Origin: JBALVT01 sp965262875
GTDB taxonomy: Bacteria; Pseudomonadota; Gammaproteobacteria; Pseudomonadales; Halieaceae
DNA length: 64,000 bases
Assembly (NCBI GenBank): GCA_965262875.1
Contig: OZ253569.1
Coordinates: 3,720,001-3,784,000 of the forward strand
Direction of reading: 5' to 3'
Within the stretch, counting starts at the first letter, position 1, and the number at the start of each line of letters is the position of its first letter. Both the position numbers and the translations under genes were made by a program. The notes under the pieces were generated by a model that was given only the letters and a program-made list of their open reading frames with translations, made no database searches and was not told where the DNA came from. This document shows, piece by piece, positions 17,629 to 27,197 of the stretch.

Positions 17629-20141
17629 CGAACTGGAAGGCAATTAAAAACGAACTACTCGATGGCCTCAGGCTAAGTGACGAGCAGGCCTTGAGTTTGG
17701 CCAACTTTGATCAAACCGCTGAGTTGGCAGTGGTCGCAGGTGAGTTAAGGGATCGAAAATTTCGTAACATCGTGACCTATTCACGCAAGGTATTTATTCC
17801 ACTGACGCACCTGTGCCGCGATGTTTGCCACTACTGCACGTTCGCTCAGACCCCTAAAAGAATTGAACAGCCCTATATGCCCATCGATCAAGTCCTCGAT
17901 CTCTGCCAGCGCGGTGCTGATATGGGTTGCCAGGAGGCACTGTTTACCCTGGGAGAGAAACCGGAGTTGCGCTATAACGCCGCCAGGAAGGCACTGGCTG
18001 AACTCGGTTTTGAAACCACCTTGGACTATGTCAGAGAGGTGGCTTCAAGAGTTTTATCCGAGACCGGTCTGTTGCCTCATATAAATGCGGGTTGCATGAC
18101 ATCCGAAGAGATCGCCAGCCTGCGCGGCGTGAGCGCTTCAATGGGAATCATGCTCGAATCGTCCTCGGATCGATTGTGCGGCAAGGGTATGCCTCACTAC
18201 GGCTCCCCGGACAAAGACCCGGTTGCTCGCCTGGAGACTATCGAACTGGCAGGCCGCGCCAATGTTCCGTTTACGTCGGGGATTTTAATTGGAATAGGGG
18301 AAACCCGAACAGAGCGCATTCAGTCTTTGCTGGAACTCCGGGCGGTTCACGAGCGCCACGGACACTTGCAGGAAGTGATTATTCAGAATTTCAGAGCAAA
18401 GCCCGATACGCTAATGGCCAACGCTCCCGAACCAGATTTGAATGAGCTGCTGTGGACAATCGCTGTGACCCGACTGATTTTTGGTCAGGAGATGAGTATT
18501 CAGGCTCCACCCAATCTTAGCCCTGGCGTACTCCCACAAATTGTTGCCTCGGGCATCAATGATTGGGGAGGGGTCTCACCGTTGACTCCCGATTTTGTCA
18601 ATCCAGAGGCTCCTTGGCCTCACCTGGATAAACTGACGAATGAGACGGCAGCAGCCGGGAAATTCCTGGAACAACGACTTACCATCTATCCCCAGTACGC
18701 TCGGGACATACAACGTTGGTTGGACCCAGCATTGCGCGGTCCAGTAATGCGCCAAATGGATGCTAGCGGCTATGCTCGGCGCGATCTCTGGGCGCCGGGA
18801 GAGGAGCTTGCTGTTCCGGATCTTGAGGCCAGGTTGCTCGAGAACCCTCCTACCCAGGACAATATTTCACAAGACCTGCGCGCTATCGTCGCACGTTGCG
18901 AAGCCGGTGATGATTTATCCGAAGATGATATTACCCGGCTATTTACCAGCCGTGGCCCAGAATTCAGTTACGTTGCCAAACGCGCCAACGCGCTTCGTGA
19001 GCAGGTGAAGGGGGATGATGTGAGCTATGTCGTCAATCGCAACATCAACTACACCAACGTTTGTTATTTCAAATGTCAGTTCTGCGCATTTTCCAAGGGC
19101 AAGATGAGCGAGAACTTGCGGGGGCGTCCCTATGACATCAGCGCCGAAGAAATCGCCCGTCGCTGTACCGAGGCATGGGACCGAGGTGCCACTGAAGTCT
19201 GTATGCAGGGAGGAATACACCCTGACTATACCGGGCAAACTTACCTCGATATTCTCCAGACGGTGAAGCACGCAACACCTGACATGCATGTTCACGCATT
19301 TTCTCCCCTGGAAGTTTGGCAGGGGGCGCAGACAATGGGCCTGGAAGTACGGCCGTATTTGCAGCGTTTAAAGGATGCCGGACTCGGGACCTTGCCGGGA
19401 ACAGCCGCGGAAATATTACACGATGATATTCGCGCCGACTTGTGTCCTGACAAACTTAATACAGCCCAGTGGCTGGAGGTGATGGAAACCGCTCACGATT
19501 TGGGTTTGAGAACCACGGCGACAATTATGTACGGCCATATTGAGCAGCCCAAGCACTGGGCCAGGCATTTGATGAATATTCGTGAACTACAGCAACGTAC
19601 CGGTGGATTTACTGAGTTCGTTCCACTGCCGTTCGTACACATGGAAGCGCCCATGTATCTCAAAGGCAATTCGCGCAAAGGGCCCAGCTTTAGAGAGGCC
19701 ATCCTCATGCACGCCGTGGCGCGGCTGGTCTTTCATGGTTTGATCGACAATATTCAGGCCTCATGGGTCAAAATGGGTAGACAAGGTATAGAGGCCTGCC
19801 TCAACGCGGGCGTCAATGATTTGGGGGGTACCCTCATGAACGAGAGCATCACTCGTGCAGCCGGGTCCAGCCATGGGCAGGAATGGTCACCCGATATAAT
19901 GCAATCGCGGATTCACAGTGCGGGGCGTCGGCCGAAAGTGAGAACCACTTTGTATGGAGCCGTGTCCAGTGATCGAACCGACGCGGTAGCGCTCGCACCC
20001 CAGCTTATTCATGTGGAAAATGCCGGGGCAACCAAACATCAACGGAGCAAGCGTTTGAAGCTCAACACTGACGACTCCATGCGATTCGTTCATTTTGTCT
20101 CACCGATTGATCAGGCTGTTTTAATGGCGGCGTGCAACTAG
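17625..20141 (+). CDS. fbiC: FO synthase, fused CofG-CofH (FbiC)
   Basis: This 838-residue bifunctional radical-SAM enzyme makes the deazaflavin Fo from tyrosine and 5-amino-6-ribitylamino-uracil. The N-terminal CofG half has CX3CX2C at Cys64, Cys68 and Cys71 (CRDVCHYCTF). The C-terminal CofH half has Cys480, Cys484 and Cys487 (CYFKCQFCAF), plus MQGGIHPDYTG and PGTAAEIL. The fused form is typical of bacteria; archaea usually have two genes. It overlaps cofC by 4 bp and is the last F420 gene, with ung 18 bp downstream. Both halves are complete and in one frame. Confidence 0.95.
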   Translation: MTNWKAIKNELLDGLRLSDEQALSLANFDQTAELAVVAGELRDRKFRNIVTYSRKVFIPLTHLCRDVCHYCTFAQTPKRIEQPYMPIDQVLDLCQRGADMGCQEALFTLGEKPELRYNAARKALAELGFETTLDYVREVASRVLSETGLLPHINAGCMTSEEIASLRGVSASMGIMLESSSDRLCGKGMPHYGSPDKDPVARLETIELAGRANVPFTSGILIGIGETRTERIQSLLELRAVHERHGHLQEVIIQNFRAKPDTLMANAPEPDLNELLWTIAVTRLIFGQEMSIQAPPNLSPGVLPQIVASGINDWGGVSPLTPDFVNPEAPWPHLDKLTNETAAAGKFLEQRLTIYPQYARDIQRWLDPALRGPVMRQMDASGYARRDLWAPGEELAVPDLEARLLENPPTQDNISQDLRAIVARCEAGDDLSEDDITRLFTSRGPEFSYVAKRANALREQVKGDDVSYVVNRNINYTNVCYFKCQFCAFSKGKMSENLRGRPYDISAEEIARRCTEAWDRGATEVCMQGGIHPDYTGQTYLDILQTVKHATPDMHVHAFSPLEVWQGAQTMGLEVRPYLQRLKDAGLGTLPGTAAEILHDDIRADLCPDKLNTAQWLEVMETAHDLGLRTTATIMYGHIEQPKHWARHLMNIRELQQRTGGFTEFVPLPFVHMEAPMYLKGNSRKGPSFREAILMHAVARLVFHGLIDNIQASWVKMGRQGIEACLNAGVNDLGGTLMNESITRAAGSSHGQEWSPDIMQSRIHSAGRRPKVRTTLYGAVSSDRTDAVALAPQLIHVENAGATKHQRSKRLKLNTDDSMRFVHFVSPIDQAVLMAACN

Positions 20142-20159
20142 CACGTCAAGCCTTGCATC

Positions 20160-20858
20160 ATGCTTGAATCTGGAAGTTCGATTAAGCTCGAGCAAAGTTG
20201 GCTGAACGAACTGGCTGGCGAGTTCGAACAAGCTTATATGCGATCGCTAAAATCTTTTTTGATTGAGCAAAAAAAATCTGGCGCGCGCATTTTTCCCGCT
20301 GGCGACGAAATGTTCAACGCCTTCTCCCATACTCCTTTGGAAACTGTAAAGGTCGTTATTTTAGGACAGGATCCCTACCATGGCGAAGGACAGGCCCACG
20401 GGCTCTGTTTTTCAGTCAAACCTGGGGTGGCGGTTCCTCCATCCCTCAAGAATATCTATCGGGAACTGCATGCTGAACTGGGTGTGTCGATCCCCAGTCA
20501 CGGTCATCTCACTTCCTGGGCAGATCAAGGTGTTCTATTACTCAATAGTGTTCTTAGCGTCGAGTGCTCCAAAGCAGCTTCTCATCAGGGAAAGGGTTGG
20601 GAGACGTTTACAGACAAGGTCATTGACGTCATTAACCGCAAGCGTGAAGGCGTGGTATTTATGTTGTGGGGGAGTTATGCGCAGCGTAAGGGAGCGCTCA
20701 TTGATACGTCCAGGCACTGTGTTCTGAAGGCTCCGCACCCTTCGCCTCTGAGTGCCTATCGCGGTTTTTTTGGCTGCGGTCATTTTGCGCAAGCCAACCA
20801 ATATTTGCTAGGGAGGAATCAGGCCACTATCGATTGGGCATTGCCTGCGCTGATCTAG
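20160..20858 (+). CDS. ung: Uracil-DNA glycosylase
   Basis: Ung removes uracil from DNA to start base excision repair. The 232-residue protein contains the catalytic water-activating motif GQDPYHGEGQAHG and the C-terminal HPSPLSAYRGFFGCGHF motif, with VLLLNSVLSVE and MLWGSYAQ between. ATG 20160 lies 18 bp after fbiC, so the gene may be read through from the F420 operon although its function is unrelated. It converges with ygfZ. Confidence 0.95.
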   Translation: MLESGSSIKLEQSWLNELAGEFEQAYMRSLKSFLIEQKKSGARIFPAGDEMFNAFSHTPLETVKVVILGQDPYHGEGQAHGLCFSVKPGVAVPPSLKNIYRELHAELGVSIPSHGHLTSWADQGVLLLNSVLSVECSKAASHQGKGWETFTDKVIDVINRKREGVVFMLWGSYAQRKGALIDTSRHCVLKAPHPSPLSAYRGFFGCGHFAQANQYLLGRNQATIDWALPALI

Positions 20859-20896
20859 CCGCTGGGGTTCGGTAGTCAACAGGAATTAGGGGGCAG

Positions 20897-21835
20897 CTAG
20901 GAGGGTTTCTCCAGAGAATAGGGCTGGGAGGCAATGTTTAACAATGCCCCATCCAGACCTCCGGAATGCAAACCTTGTTCAATCCCACCTTCTGTGGAAA
21001 CTACTAGTAGCGACAAAGTTCCCTGGGAGTCCGCAGCGCTGTTAACTACATTGCCCACACTTTGCGAACTTTCACCGCTAAACAAGGGCGTTCCCGCTTT
21101 TACTTCCAGATGGTCTGACAGGGACGCCAGGTACATACGGCGTTTCGGCTTACCTCGGTAGTGCATACGGGCGACGACTTCCTGCCCTGTATAACAGCCT
21201 TTGGTAAAGCTGACATGTCCAGTGATATCGTAGTTGAGCATTTGTGGAATGAATGCTTCGACGGTTGCGCTCTGAATTCGCCCCACTCCAGTACCTATCT
21301 GCAGGGACTGCCAGACGGATTCATCGCACTGCCGAATCTCAGTAGTTAACTTCTCGATCAACTCCGGCTGCACGGTACGATGGATGAAGCATTCGAACTG
21401 CGTTCCAGCTGTATCTATTTGTACCACCGAGAAACCGTCGCCGAGGATAGATCCGTATTGCTCCTGTGGTAATTCGGGGTAAATCGATAAGAGCTGCTCA
21501 CGAATCTGTGTGCCCCAGCAAGCGAGCGTCTGCCATTCGTCGTTATTCTCCTTTAACTCGGCTTTTGAGAAAACAATGTACTTGCCAAAGACCGCCGCAC
21601 TGTTGGTTACGATGTCTTCCTTCATTCTAAGGGCGTAGTGGTCATCACCGAGCTGGCACAATAGAAAGTCGCACACCATTCGGCCCTGAGGATTGCAATA
21701 GGCGCCAGGCAGTGCGTGATACTCGTCAATTTTACTGGTATCGCAAGTGGCTTGCCCCTGTAAAAATTTCAGAGAGTCTGGTCCGGTCAGATGCAATAGG
21801 CTTTCAGACGTCGTAGCGCAATAATTTGCGTTCAA
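20897..21835 (-). CDS. ygfZ: Folate-binding Fe-S cluster protein YgfZ
   Basis: YgfZ is a tetrahydrofolate-binding protein related to glycine-cleavage T-protein that helps maintain certain Fe-S enzymes. The signature KGCYTGQEVVARMHYRGKPKRR, containing the conserved Cys, is present, as is the N-terminal LTGPDSLKFLQGQATCD. The start appears to be TTG 21835; no ATG is available before the conserved N-terminus and the ribosome site is weak. It is divergent from sdhE-ygfX, the common pseudomonad arrangement. Confidence 0.9.
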   Translation of the reverse strand: MNANYCATTSESLLHLTGPDSLKFLQGQATCDTSKIDEYHALPGAYCNPQGRMVCDFLLCQLGDDHYALRMKEDIVTNSAAVFGKYIVFSKAELKENNDEWQTLACWGTQIREQLLSIYPELPQEQYGSILGDGFSVVQIDTAGTQFECFIHRTVQPELIEKLTTEIRQCDESVWQSLQIGTGVGRIQSATVEAFIPQMLNYDITGHVSFTKGCYTGQEVVARMHYRGKPKRRMYLASLSDHLEVKAGTPLFSGESSQSVGNVVNSAADSQGTLSLLVVSTEGGIEQGLHSGGLDGALLNIASQPYSLEKPS

Positions 21836-21970
21836 AGTGGAATACTCAAATCAATCATTCGTGTTGCAATAATAGGGCTTATCGGCATTGTTTCACATCT
21901 TTTTCGCGCGAACCGGAGCTTTCTGCGATAATGGTTTGTTTTGAGCTTCCACTAAAATGATTTCTTGCAG

Positions 21971-22234
21971 ATGATATCGGATATAGAACTGAACCGTATG
22001 CGGTGGGCAGCCCGCAGAGGCATGCTTGAACTGGATCTTGTTCTGGAGCCATTTGTTAACGGCCGCTATGCCAACTTGAGCGAGCGTGATCGAGCACGCT
22101 TCGCGCAGCTAATGAGGTCGGAAGACCAGGATTTATTCGGCTGGTTTTTGCGTCGTGAACAACCCGAAGATCCGGAGTTGGCTCAAATTGTTGAACAGAT
22201 ATTGGAATTCTCCCGCACTCGCCCTGACCATTAG
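21971..22234 (+). CDS. sdhE: FAD assembly factor SdhE
   Basis: SdhE (YgfY) promotes covalent flavinylation of succinate dehydrogenase SdhA. The 87-residue sequence has the diagnostic RRGMLELD motif and a C-terminal LFGWFLRREQPEDPEL. ATG 21971 was chosen over TTG 21965 because the family starts a few residues before R-M-R-W-A-A-R-R-G. It partly overlaps ygfX, its usual partner. Confidence 0.92.
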   Translation: MISDIELNRMRWAARRGMLELDLVLEPFVNGRYANLSERDRARFAQLMRSEDQDLFGWFLRREQPEDPELAQIVEQILEFSRTRPDH

Positions 22235-22613
22235 GCCTTCGGCAATTCGTCGCCACCTTTGTGTTTTGTTGATTCTACTGGTAACTGTGGCGAACTATCT
22301 GGTTTTTGCTAGTGGGAATGTGTTTTTCGCTGCGGTCATCATTCCATTGTCCGGGTTTTGTTTGCTGAGAATAATTCGAGAGCCTCTGATTGGTTGCAGC
22401 TTCGGGTGGCGGGAAGGGCAGTGGTATGTCTTTTCCAGTGGTGGCTTACAGGCGGTTGAACTTATAGGGCGGTCTGTCTGTATTCCCGGTTATATCCAGA
22501 TCAAATTGGAGTCGTATTCGACTCAGGAGCAGTTCAATCTGTCGCTTTACCCCGATAGCGCCGACCGGGATGAGCTGAGGCGGTTGCGATGCAGGTTAAT
22601 TTTGAAGCGGTGA
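22155..22613 (+). CDS. YgfX/CptA-like membrane protein
   Basis: This small protein has two adjacent hydrophobic helices (LCVLLILLVTVANYLVF and FFAAVIIPLSGFCLLRII) followed by a beta-rich cytoplasmic part, the layout of YgfX (DUF1434-like) proteins that sit downstream of sdhE. Family-like sequence begins around L-A-L-T-I-R-P-S, about residue 22; no standard start codon lies closer than GTG 22155, so the start is uncertain. Its stop overlaps the end of the converging nadB gene by 18 bp. Confidence 0.7.
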   Translation: MNNPKIRSWLKLLNRYWNSPALALTIRPSAIRRHLCVLLILLVTVANYLVFASGNVFFAAVIIPLSGFCLLRIIREPLIGCSFGWREGQWYVFSSGGLQAVELIGRSVCIPGYIQIKLESYSTQEQFNLSLYPDSADRDELRRLRCRLILKR

Positions 22614-24179
22614 ATTCTTCGGCACCAGAATCGTATCGAGTGCCTCGTCCAGAAGATCCGGGTAGTCGAGCGTATAGTGCAAGCCTCGGCTTTCTTTTCT
22701 TAGCAGGGCGCATTGAATCATTAGCTCTGCCACCATGGCCAAATTTCGCAGTTCCAGCAAATCGTTGCTCACTTTGTAGTTGCTGTAGTACTCCGCGATT
22801 TCTGATTGCAGTAGTGACGCTCTGTGCTGTGCGCGTTGAAGCCGTTTATTGGTTCGCACGATGCCTACGTAGTCCCACATGAAACGACGCAGTTCATCCC
22901 AGTTGTGAGAAATGACAACGTCCTCGTCGGAGTCGGTAACTTGTGTCTCGTCCCACAGGGGCGGTTGGCTTGGTTCGGGGGTGTCGTCGATATTTTGCTG
23001 AATATGTTGCGCGGCGGATTCGGCGTAGACAATACACTCCAGAAGGGAGTTGCTGGCCATACGATTCGCTCCGTGTAATCCGGTGCAAGAACTTTCTCCT
23101 ATGGCGTAGAGACCTTCTAAATCAGTTCGACCATTGGTATCGACCACGATTCCACCGCAGGTATAGTGCGCCGCGGGCACAACTGGAATTGGTTCTTTGG
23201 TGATATCTATTCCGAGCTCGAGGCAGCGGGCCAAAATCGTCGGGAAATGATTGTGTAGGAATTCAGAAGATTTATGGGAGATATCCAAAAACACACAATC
23301 ACTGCCGAGGCGTTTCATCTCGTGGTCTATAGCCCGCGCTACTATGTCCCGGGGAGCCAACTCCTGGCGTTCATCGAATCGATGCATGAATGGGCTGCCA
23401 TCTGGAAGAAGAAGCTTGCCACCTTCCCCGCGAGTCGCTTCGGTTATCAAAAAAGACTTGGCCTGAGGATGATAAAGGCAGGTGGGGTGAAACTGGTTGA
23501 ACTCCAGGTTGGCGACCCGGCAGCCAGCCCTCCATGCCATAGCTATGCCGTCTCCGCTGGCGCCATCGGGGTTGCTGGTATAGAGGTAAGCTTTGCTGGC
23601 CCCACCGGTTGCCAAAATCACAGATTTGGCCTGAAACAGGTCTACCCGCTCCGTCTTTCTGTCCAAGATATAGGCGCCCTGGCATCGACCGTCACGCGCT
23701 ACCAGGTCAACTGCCACGCGATGGGTAAAGATCTCGATGTTTTGTGCCGCCACGGCTCGCTCTGACAAAACCTCGGAAATCGCTCGTCCTGTGGCATCTG
23801 CCGCGTGAATGATTCTTCTATGACTGTGGCCACCTTCTCGGGTTAGATGATATTCCCGATCTTCCTGGAGATCGAAATCAACACCCTGTTCCACCAACCA
23901 TTCCACGCAACGCTTGCTGTTGCGTACTGTAAACTCGACAGCTTCCCTGCGGCACAAGCCGCCGCCGGCTTTCAGAGTATCTTCGACGTGGGAATCAACG
24001 GTATCTTCATCGTCCAGTACTGCCGCCATGCCACCTTGTGCCCAATACGTTGATCCCTGGTTGAGCTCCGCTTTGGTTAATAGCGCAATCCGGCAAGATG
24101 ATGGCAGGCGCAGGGCCAAACTCATACCGGCGGCGCCGCTGCCAATGATCAATACATCGTGCTGATAGTGCTTGGGCAT
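22596..24179 (-). CDS. nadB: L-aspartate oxidase
   Basis: NadB oxidises L-aspartate to iminoaspartate with FAD, the first step of de novo NAD synthesis. The 527-residue protein starts with the FAD-binding DVLIIGSGAAGMSLAL, followed by NQGSTYWAQGGMAAV, the TREGGHSHRRIIHA active-site region, YTCGGIVVDTNGRT and LYAIGESSCTGLHGANRMASNSLLE. It is divergent from rpoE across 266 bp, the arrangement known from Pseudomonas. Confidence 0.96.
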   Translation of the reverse strand: MPKHYQHDVLIIGSGAAGMSLALRLPSSCRIALLTKAELNQGSTYWAQGGMAAVLDDEDTVDSHVEDTLKAGGGLCRREAVEFTVRNSKRCVEWLVEQGVDFDLQEDREYHLTREGGHSHRRIIHAADATGRAISEVLSERAVAAQNIEIFTHRVAVDLVARDGRCQGAYILDRKTERVDLFQAKSVILATGGASKAYLYTSNPDGASGDGIAMAWRAGCRVANLEFNQFHPTCLYHPQAKSFLITEATRGEGGKLLLPDGSPFMHRFDERQELAPRDIVARAIDHEMKRLGSDCVFLDISHKSSEFLHNHFPTILARCLELGIDITKEPIPVVPAAHYTCGGIVVDTNGRTDLEGLYAIGESSCTGLHGANRMASNSLLECIVYAESAAQHIQQNIDDTPEPSQPPLWDETQVTDSDEDVVISHNWDELRRFMWDYVGIVRTNKRLQRAQHRASLLQSEIAEYYSNYKVSNDLLELRNLAMVAELMIQCALLRKESRGLHYTLDYPDLLDEALDTILVPKNSPLQN

Positions 24180-24303
24180 GGGATAGTCTACTTGCTGCCT
24201 GTGGACGTGAAATATATGATGTGGCCCAAGGACTTAGGGCTAGATCTTTAGTTGGCCGCTGAGTATATACGAGGTCGATAGTAATTAGAAAATTCGTTCC
24301 CGG

Positions 24304-24331
24304 GGAACTTTATCAAAAGATATCTCTCTTA
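24304..24331 (+). promoter_or_regulatory. Probable sigma-E-type promoter upstream of rpoE
   Basis: GGAACTT at 24304-24310 and TCTTA at 24327-24331 are separated by 16 bp. This matches the extracytoplasmic sigma-factor consensus (GGAACTT, N16-17, TCTRA) in all but one base and implies autoregulation of rpoE as in Pseudomonas algU. No transcript evidence is available from the sequence. Confidence 0.6.
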
Positions 24332-24445
24332 CACTGCAACAATATGCAATCGACGCGAACTTAGGCGTGTTTTCGCTGTCTATTCAAGCAGTTGGACAAA
24401 TACCGCCGCGGCAATAATGTCATGGACTAGGGAGGGGTGCAGGAC

Positions 24446-25030
24446 ATGAGTGCCGTGGAAACGGATCAGCAGCTTGTCGCCAGGGTTCAAAAGGGCGATT
24501 CGAGAGCATTTGATCTACTGGTGTTGAAGTATCAGCACAAAATTTTTGGTCTGATCAGTCGCTATGTATACGACTCGGATGAAGTACAGGATGTTGCACA
24601 GGAAGCTTTTATCAAGGCTTATAGAGCGCTTCCGCGTTTTCGTGGAGACAGCGCCTTCTATACCTGGCTTTACCGCATTGCAATTAATACGGCGAAAAAC
24701 CATCTCGTTTCACGTTCGCGTAGGCCCTCAGGGTCCGATGTGGAAGTGGCGGACGCGGAGTATTACGACGGCGGCGCCGCGTTGCGGGATCTCAATACAC
24801 CCGAAAATGCTCTTTTTGGTGCCGAATTGAAGGCTGTAGTTGAGGGGGCGATCACAGAATTGCCAGATGATTTACGAACCGCGGTAACTCTTCGCGAATT
24901 TGATGGTCTGAGTTATGAGGACATCGCGGAAATTATGGACTGCCCGGTTGGAACGGTGCGTTCGCGAATTTTCAGAGCGCGCGAGGCGATCGACAAGCAG
25001 GTGAAAATCCAGATTGACGGTGAATTCTGA
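24446..25030 (+). CDS. rpoE: RNA polymerase sigma-E factor (RpoE/AlgU)
   Basis: This 194-residue ECF sigma factor responds to envelope stress. Region 2 is seen in YVYDSDEVQDVAQEAFIKAYRALPRF and FYTWLYRIAINTAKNHL, and region 4 in LREFDGLSYEDIAEIMDCPVGTVRSRI. ATG 24446 is preferred to GTG 24437 because a strong GGGAGGGG lies 9 bp before it. It heads rpoE-rseA-rseB-rseC-mucD. Confidence 0.95.
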   Translation: MSAVETDQQLVARVQKGDSRAFDLLVLKYQHKIFGLISRYVYDSDEVQDVAQEAFIKAYRALPRFRGDSAFYTWLYRIAINTAKNHLVSRSRRPSGSDVEVADAEYYDGGAALRDLNTPENALFGAELKAVVEGAITELPDDLRTAVTLREFDGLSYEDIAEIMDCPVGTVRSRIFRAREAIDKQVKIQIDGEF

Positions 25031-25125
25031 ATAGCAGGCTTTGCAGCTAACAATAGTTATAGCTGATGAGGGCTGGCCCCTCGGAAATTGGATGTGTGAT
25101 GCGTGAAAACGCAAAAAGGTGAAAA

Positions 25126-25725
25126 ATGAGTGAAAGAATGCGTGAGTCTCTCTCCGCTTTGCTGGATGACGAGGCCAACGAACTCGAATTACAGCGGGTT
25201 TTATCCGAGATTGGCGATGACAGCGAACTGCGTCAAACCTGGGTTCGCTACAATGCGGTGCGGTCTGCTTGCAGCGGCCAGGCCGTAGGGAATTTGTCTA
25301 TTGATATATCGCAATCTGTGCGCGAGGCCTTGGTAGCGGAAGGTTCTTCTGCGTCCACGAGCAATTTCGGACGCCTACTCAAACCTTTTGCCAGTTTTGC
25401 CGTTGCCGCGTCTGTTGCTGCAGTTGTGGTGGTGGGTGGCCAACAAATAGCACAGATTGGAGAAGGCGGTTCACGCTCTCCGGTAACCTCAATTGCAGGG
25501 GTAGGCTCTCCTATTGGAGTGGTTAGTATTGCCGGTGCCACGTCGATGCAAGCGAACTATGGAACCCAGGTTGCACCGACTTTGCAGCCGGCTGCTAAAA
25601 AAGCCTATCAAGAGTTGGCCCGTCAGAGGATGCAAAGATACATGCAGGAACATGCGGAACAAGCCGCACTTAATTCCACTCAGGGGTTGGTGCCGTTCGC
25701 GCGGGTGCAGGAAATCAAGGAGTGA
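25126..25725 (+). CDS. rseA: Anti-sigma-E factor RseA (MucA)
   Basis: RseA holds RpoE at the membrane until proteolysis. The N-terminal cytoplasmic domain (MRESLSALLDDEANELELQRVL) is the sigma-binding region. A single membrane helix lies near residues 90-107 (FASFAVAASVAAVVVVGG), followed by a periplasmic tail where RseB would bind. The length of 199 residues is normal and there is no sign of the mucA-type truncations that activate AlgU. Confidence 0.93.
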   Translation: MSERMRESLSALLDDEANELELQRVLSEIGDDSELRQTWVRYNAVRSACSGQAVGNLSIDISQSVREALVAEGSSASTSNFGRLLKPFASFAVAASVAAVVVVGGQQIAQIGEGGSRSPVTSIAGVGSPIGVVSIAGATSMQANYGTQVAPTLQPAAKKAYQELARQRMQRYMQEHAEQAALNSTQGLVPFARVQEIKE

Positions 25726-25732
25726 CATTAGA

Positions 25733-26683
25733 GTGAGTTCTACCGGCGTGGTTTTTCGAGCTCCTATTGCCGCTATGGCTTTGTTGGCCATCTCTGTTAG
25801 AGCTTATGCAGGTGAGTGCCCGCAGACAGACCTCGCCGCACTGGAGTGGCTGGATAAAATGTCTCGAAGTTCCAACGAGGTAAATTACAGCGGTGTTGTC
25901 ACATTCCAACGCGGCGATAATATGCAGGTTATGCAGATTGCCCACTCCGTTGTTCAGGGAACCAGCTCCGAGAGCCTCACACAATTAACCGGACAGGGCG
26001 CACAGGTAGTTCGAATAGATCATCCCCTGCACTGTGTGCACCCCGGACACCGTCTACTCCGTTTGGGCGACGATTTGCACTCTGGGGATTGTGGCATTTC
26101 TGCGCACTACCGGTTCAGTGTGAGTGATGGCGAACGTATTGCCGGACGCAATGCGGTGCGTATAAAGATCGATTCAAGAGACATGTATCGCTACGGCTAT
26201 GTGATAGAACTGGATAGAGAAACTGGACTGCTCCTTAAGACACAAACTCTTGGGCCGGGCCGCAAAATTCTGGAGCGCTTCCAGTTTGCCAAACTGTCCT
26301 ATGCCCCAGGAAACTCGGTGGTTCCCGAAGGTGAGATTGTGCACATGGCTGAGCATCCAGCCGAAACAAACGAGATTGCTTCGGCTTTGTCTTCTAATCG
26401 CTGGAATATACACTGGCTGCCAGGTGGTTTTACCGAAACTGACACGCCAAAGGACGGTACCTCTCGCCAGACCTTTACTGATGGGCTCGCTGTCTTCTCA
26501 GTTTTTCTGGAGGAACTTCCCAAGGAAATTCGTCCGGGCGAGGGGGTTGTGCATCGAGGGGGTACTACCTCCTATTCCCGTGGTATGAGCTTGTCCGGTC
26601 AAGCTGTTTTGGTTACGGTTATCGGTGAAGTTCCAATCAATACCGCTAGAATGGTGGCGGATTCTATACGCTGGATGCCTTAA
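25733..26683 (+). CDS. rseB: Sigma-E regulatory protein RseB (MucB)
   Basis: RseB is the periplasmic lipid-sensing protein that protects RseA from DegS cleavage. GTG 25733 gives a signal peptide (APIAAMALLAISVRAYA) and a mature start at GECPQTD. Later motifs are NYSGVVTFQRG, LLKTQTLGPGRKILERFQF and the C-terminal VFLEELP to VTVIGEVP region. The gene is 7 bp after rseA and its TAA overlaps the rseC ATG. Confidence 0.92.
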   Translation: MSSTGVVFRAPIAAMALLAISVRAYAGECPQTDLAALEWLDKMSRSSNEVNYSGVVTFQRGDNMQVMQIAHSVVQGTSSESLTQLTGQGAQVVRIDHPLHCVHPGHRLLRLGDDLHSGDCGISAHYRFSVSDGERIAGRNAVRIKIDSRDMYRYGYVIELDRETGLLLKTQTLGPGRKILERFQFAKLSYAPGNSVVPEGEIVHMAEHPAETNEIASALSSNRWNIHWLPGGFTETDTPKDGTSRQTFTDGLAVFSVFLEELPKEIRPGEGVVHRGGTTSYSRGMSLSGQAVLVTVIGEVPINTARMVADSIRWMP

Positions 26684-27159
26684 TGCTAACCGAAACTGGT
26701 CGTGTGGTCGCTGTTGAAGCACACTCTTTGTGGGTCGAGACAATTCGCCAAAGTACCTGCGGAAGCTGTGCTGCGCAAAAGGGCTGTGGCCACGGATTGA
26801 TTAACCAAATTTCAGATGGCAGCCGAAGCTACATCAGGGTTCTGTGCCCGAAACTTGAATCCAGCGCCTGTAAGGTAGACGACCAGGTGCGTATCAGTAT
26901 CCCCGAAGAAGTCATTTTGCGGGGTTCTTTCATTGTCTATATGATTCCTCTATTGATTATGCTTTTAGGTGCCGCCACTGCGGTCGAGTTGTTTGCAGGC
27001 CATCAAGACTTGCTGGCAGTTGCAGGAGCCAGTCTTGGATTTATTGTGGGCGTGGGTCTAGTGCGCTGGCATGCTTGGTGCCATCGCGATGACACCAGCT
27101 TTCAGCCCACCCTTTTGGAAGTTGTTAGGTCCGGTTCGCTTCTTGCGAGCGCGGTTTAG
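26683..27159 (+). CDS. rseC: SoxR-reducing/sigma-E regulatory protein RseC (MucC)
   Basis: This 158-residue inner-membrane protein has an N-terminal Cys cluster (STCGSCAAQKGCGHG) and two adjacent transmembrane helices (FIVYMIPLLIMLLGAATAV and LLAVAGASLGFIVGVGLV), the typical RseC pattern. Its start overlaps the rseB stop. In other bacteria RseC modulates sigma-E signalling and is also part of the machinery that reduces SoxR. Confidence 0.92.
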   Translation: MLTETGRVVAVEAHSLWVETIRQSTCGSCAAQKGCGHGLINQISDGSRSYIRVLCPKLESSACKVDDQVRISIPEEVILRGSFIVYMIPLLIMLLGAATAVELFAGHQDLLAVAGASLGFIVGVGLVRWHAWCHRDDTSFQPTLLEVVRSGSLLASAV

Positions 27160-27197
27160 GCTCTTTTCTTTTTTTGTACACTGATCGGAACGACTAT

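Noticed and set aside
18939..19295. Minus-strand frame inside fbiC
   Set aside because: It is a shadow of a strongly conserved radical-SAM domain on the plus strand.
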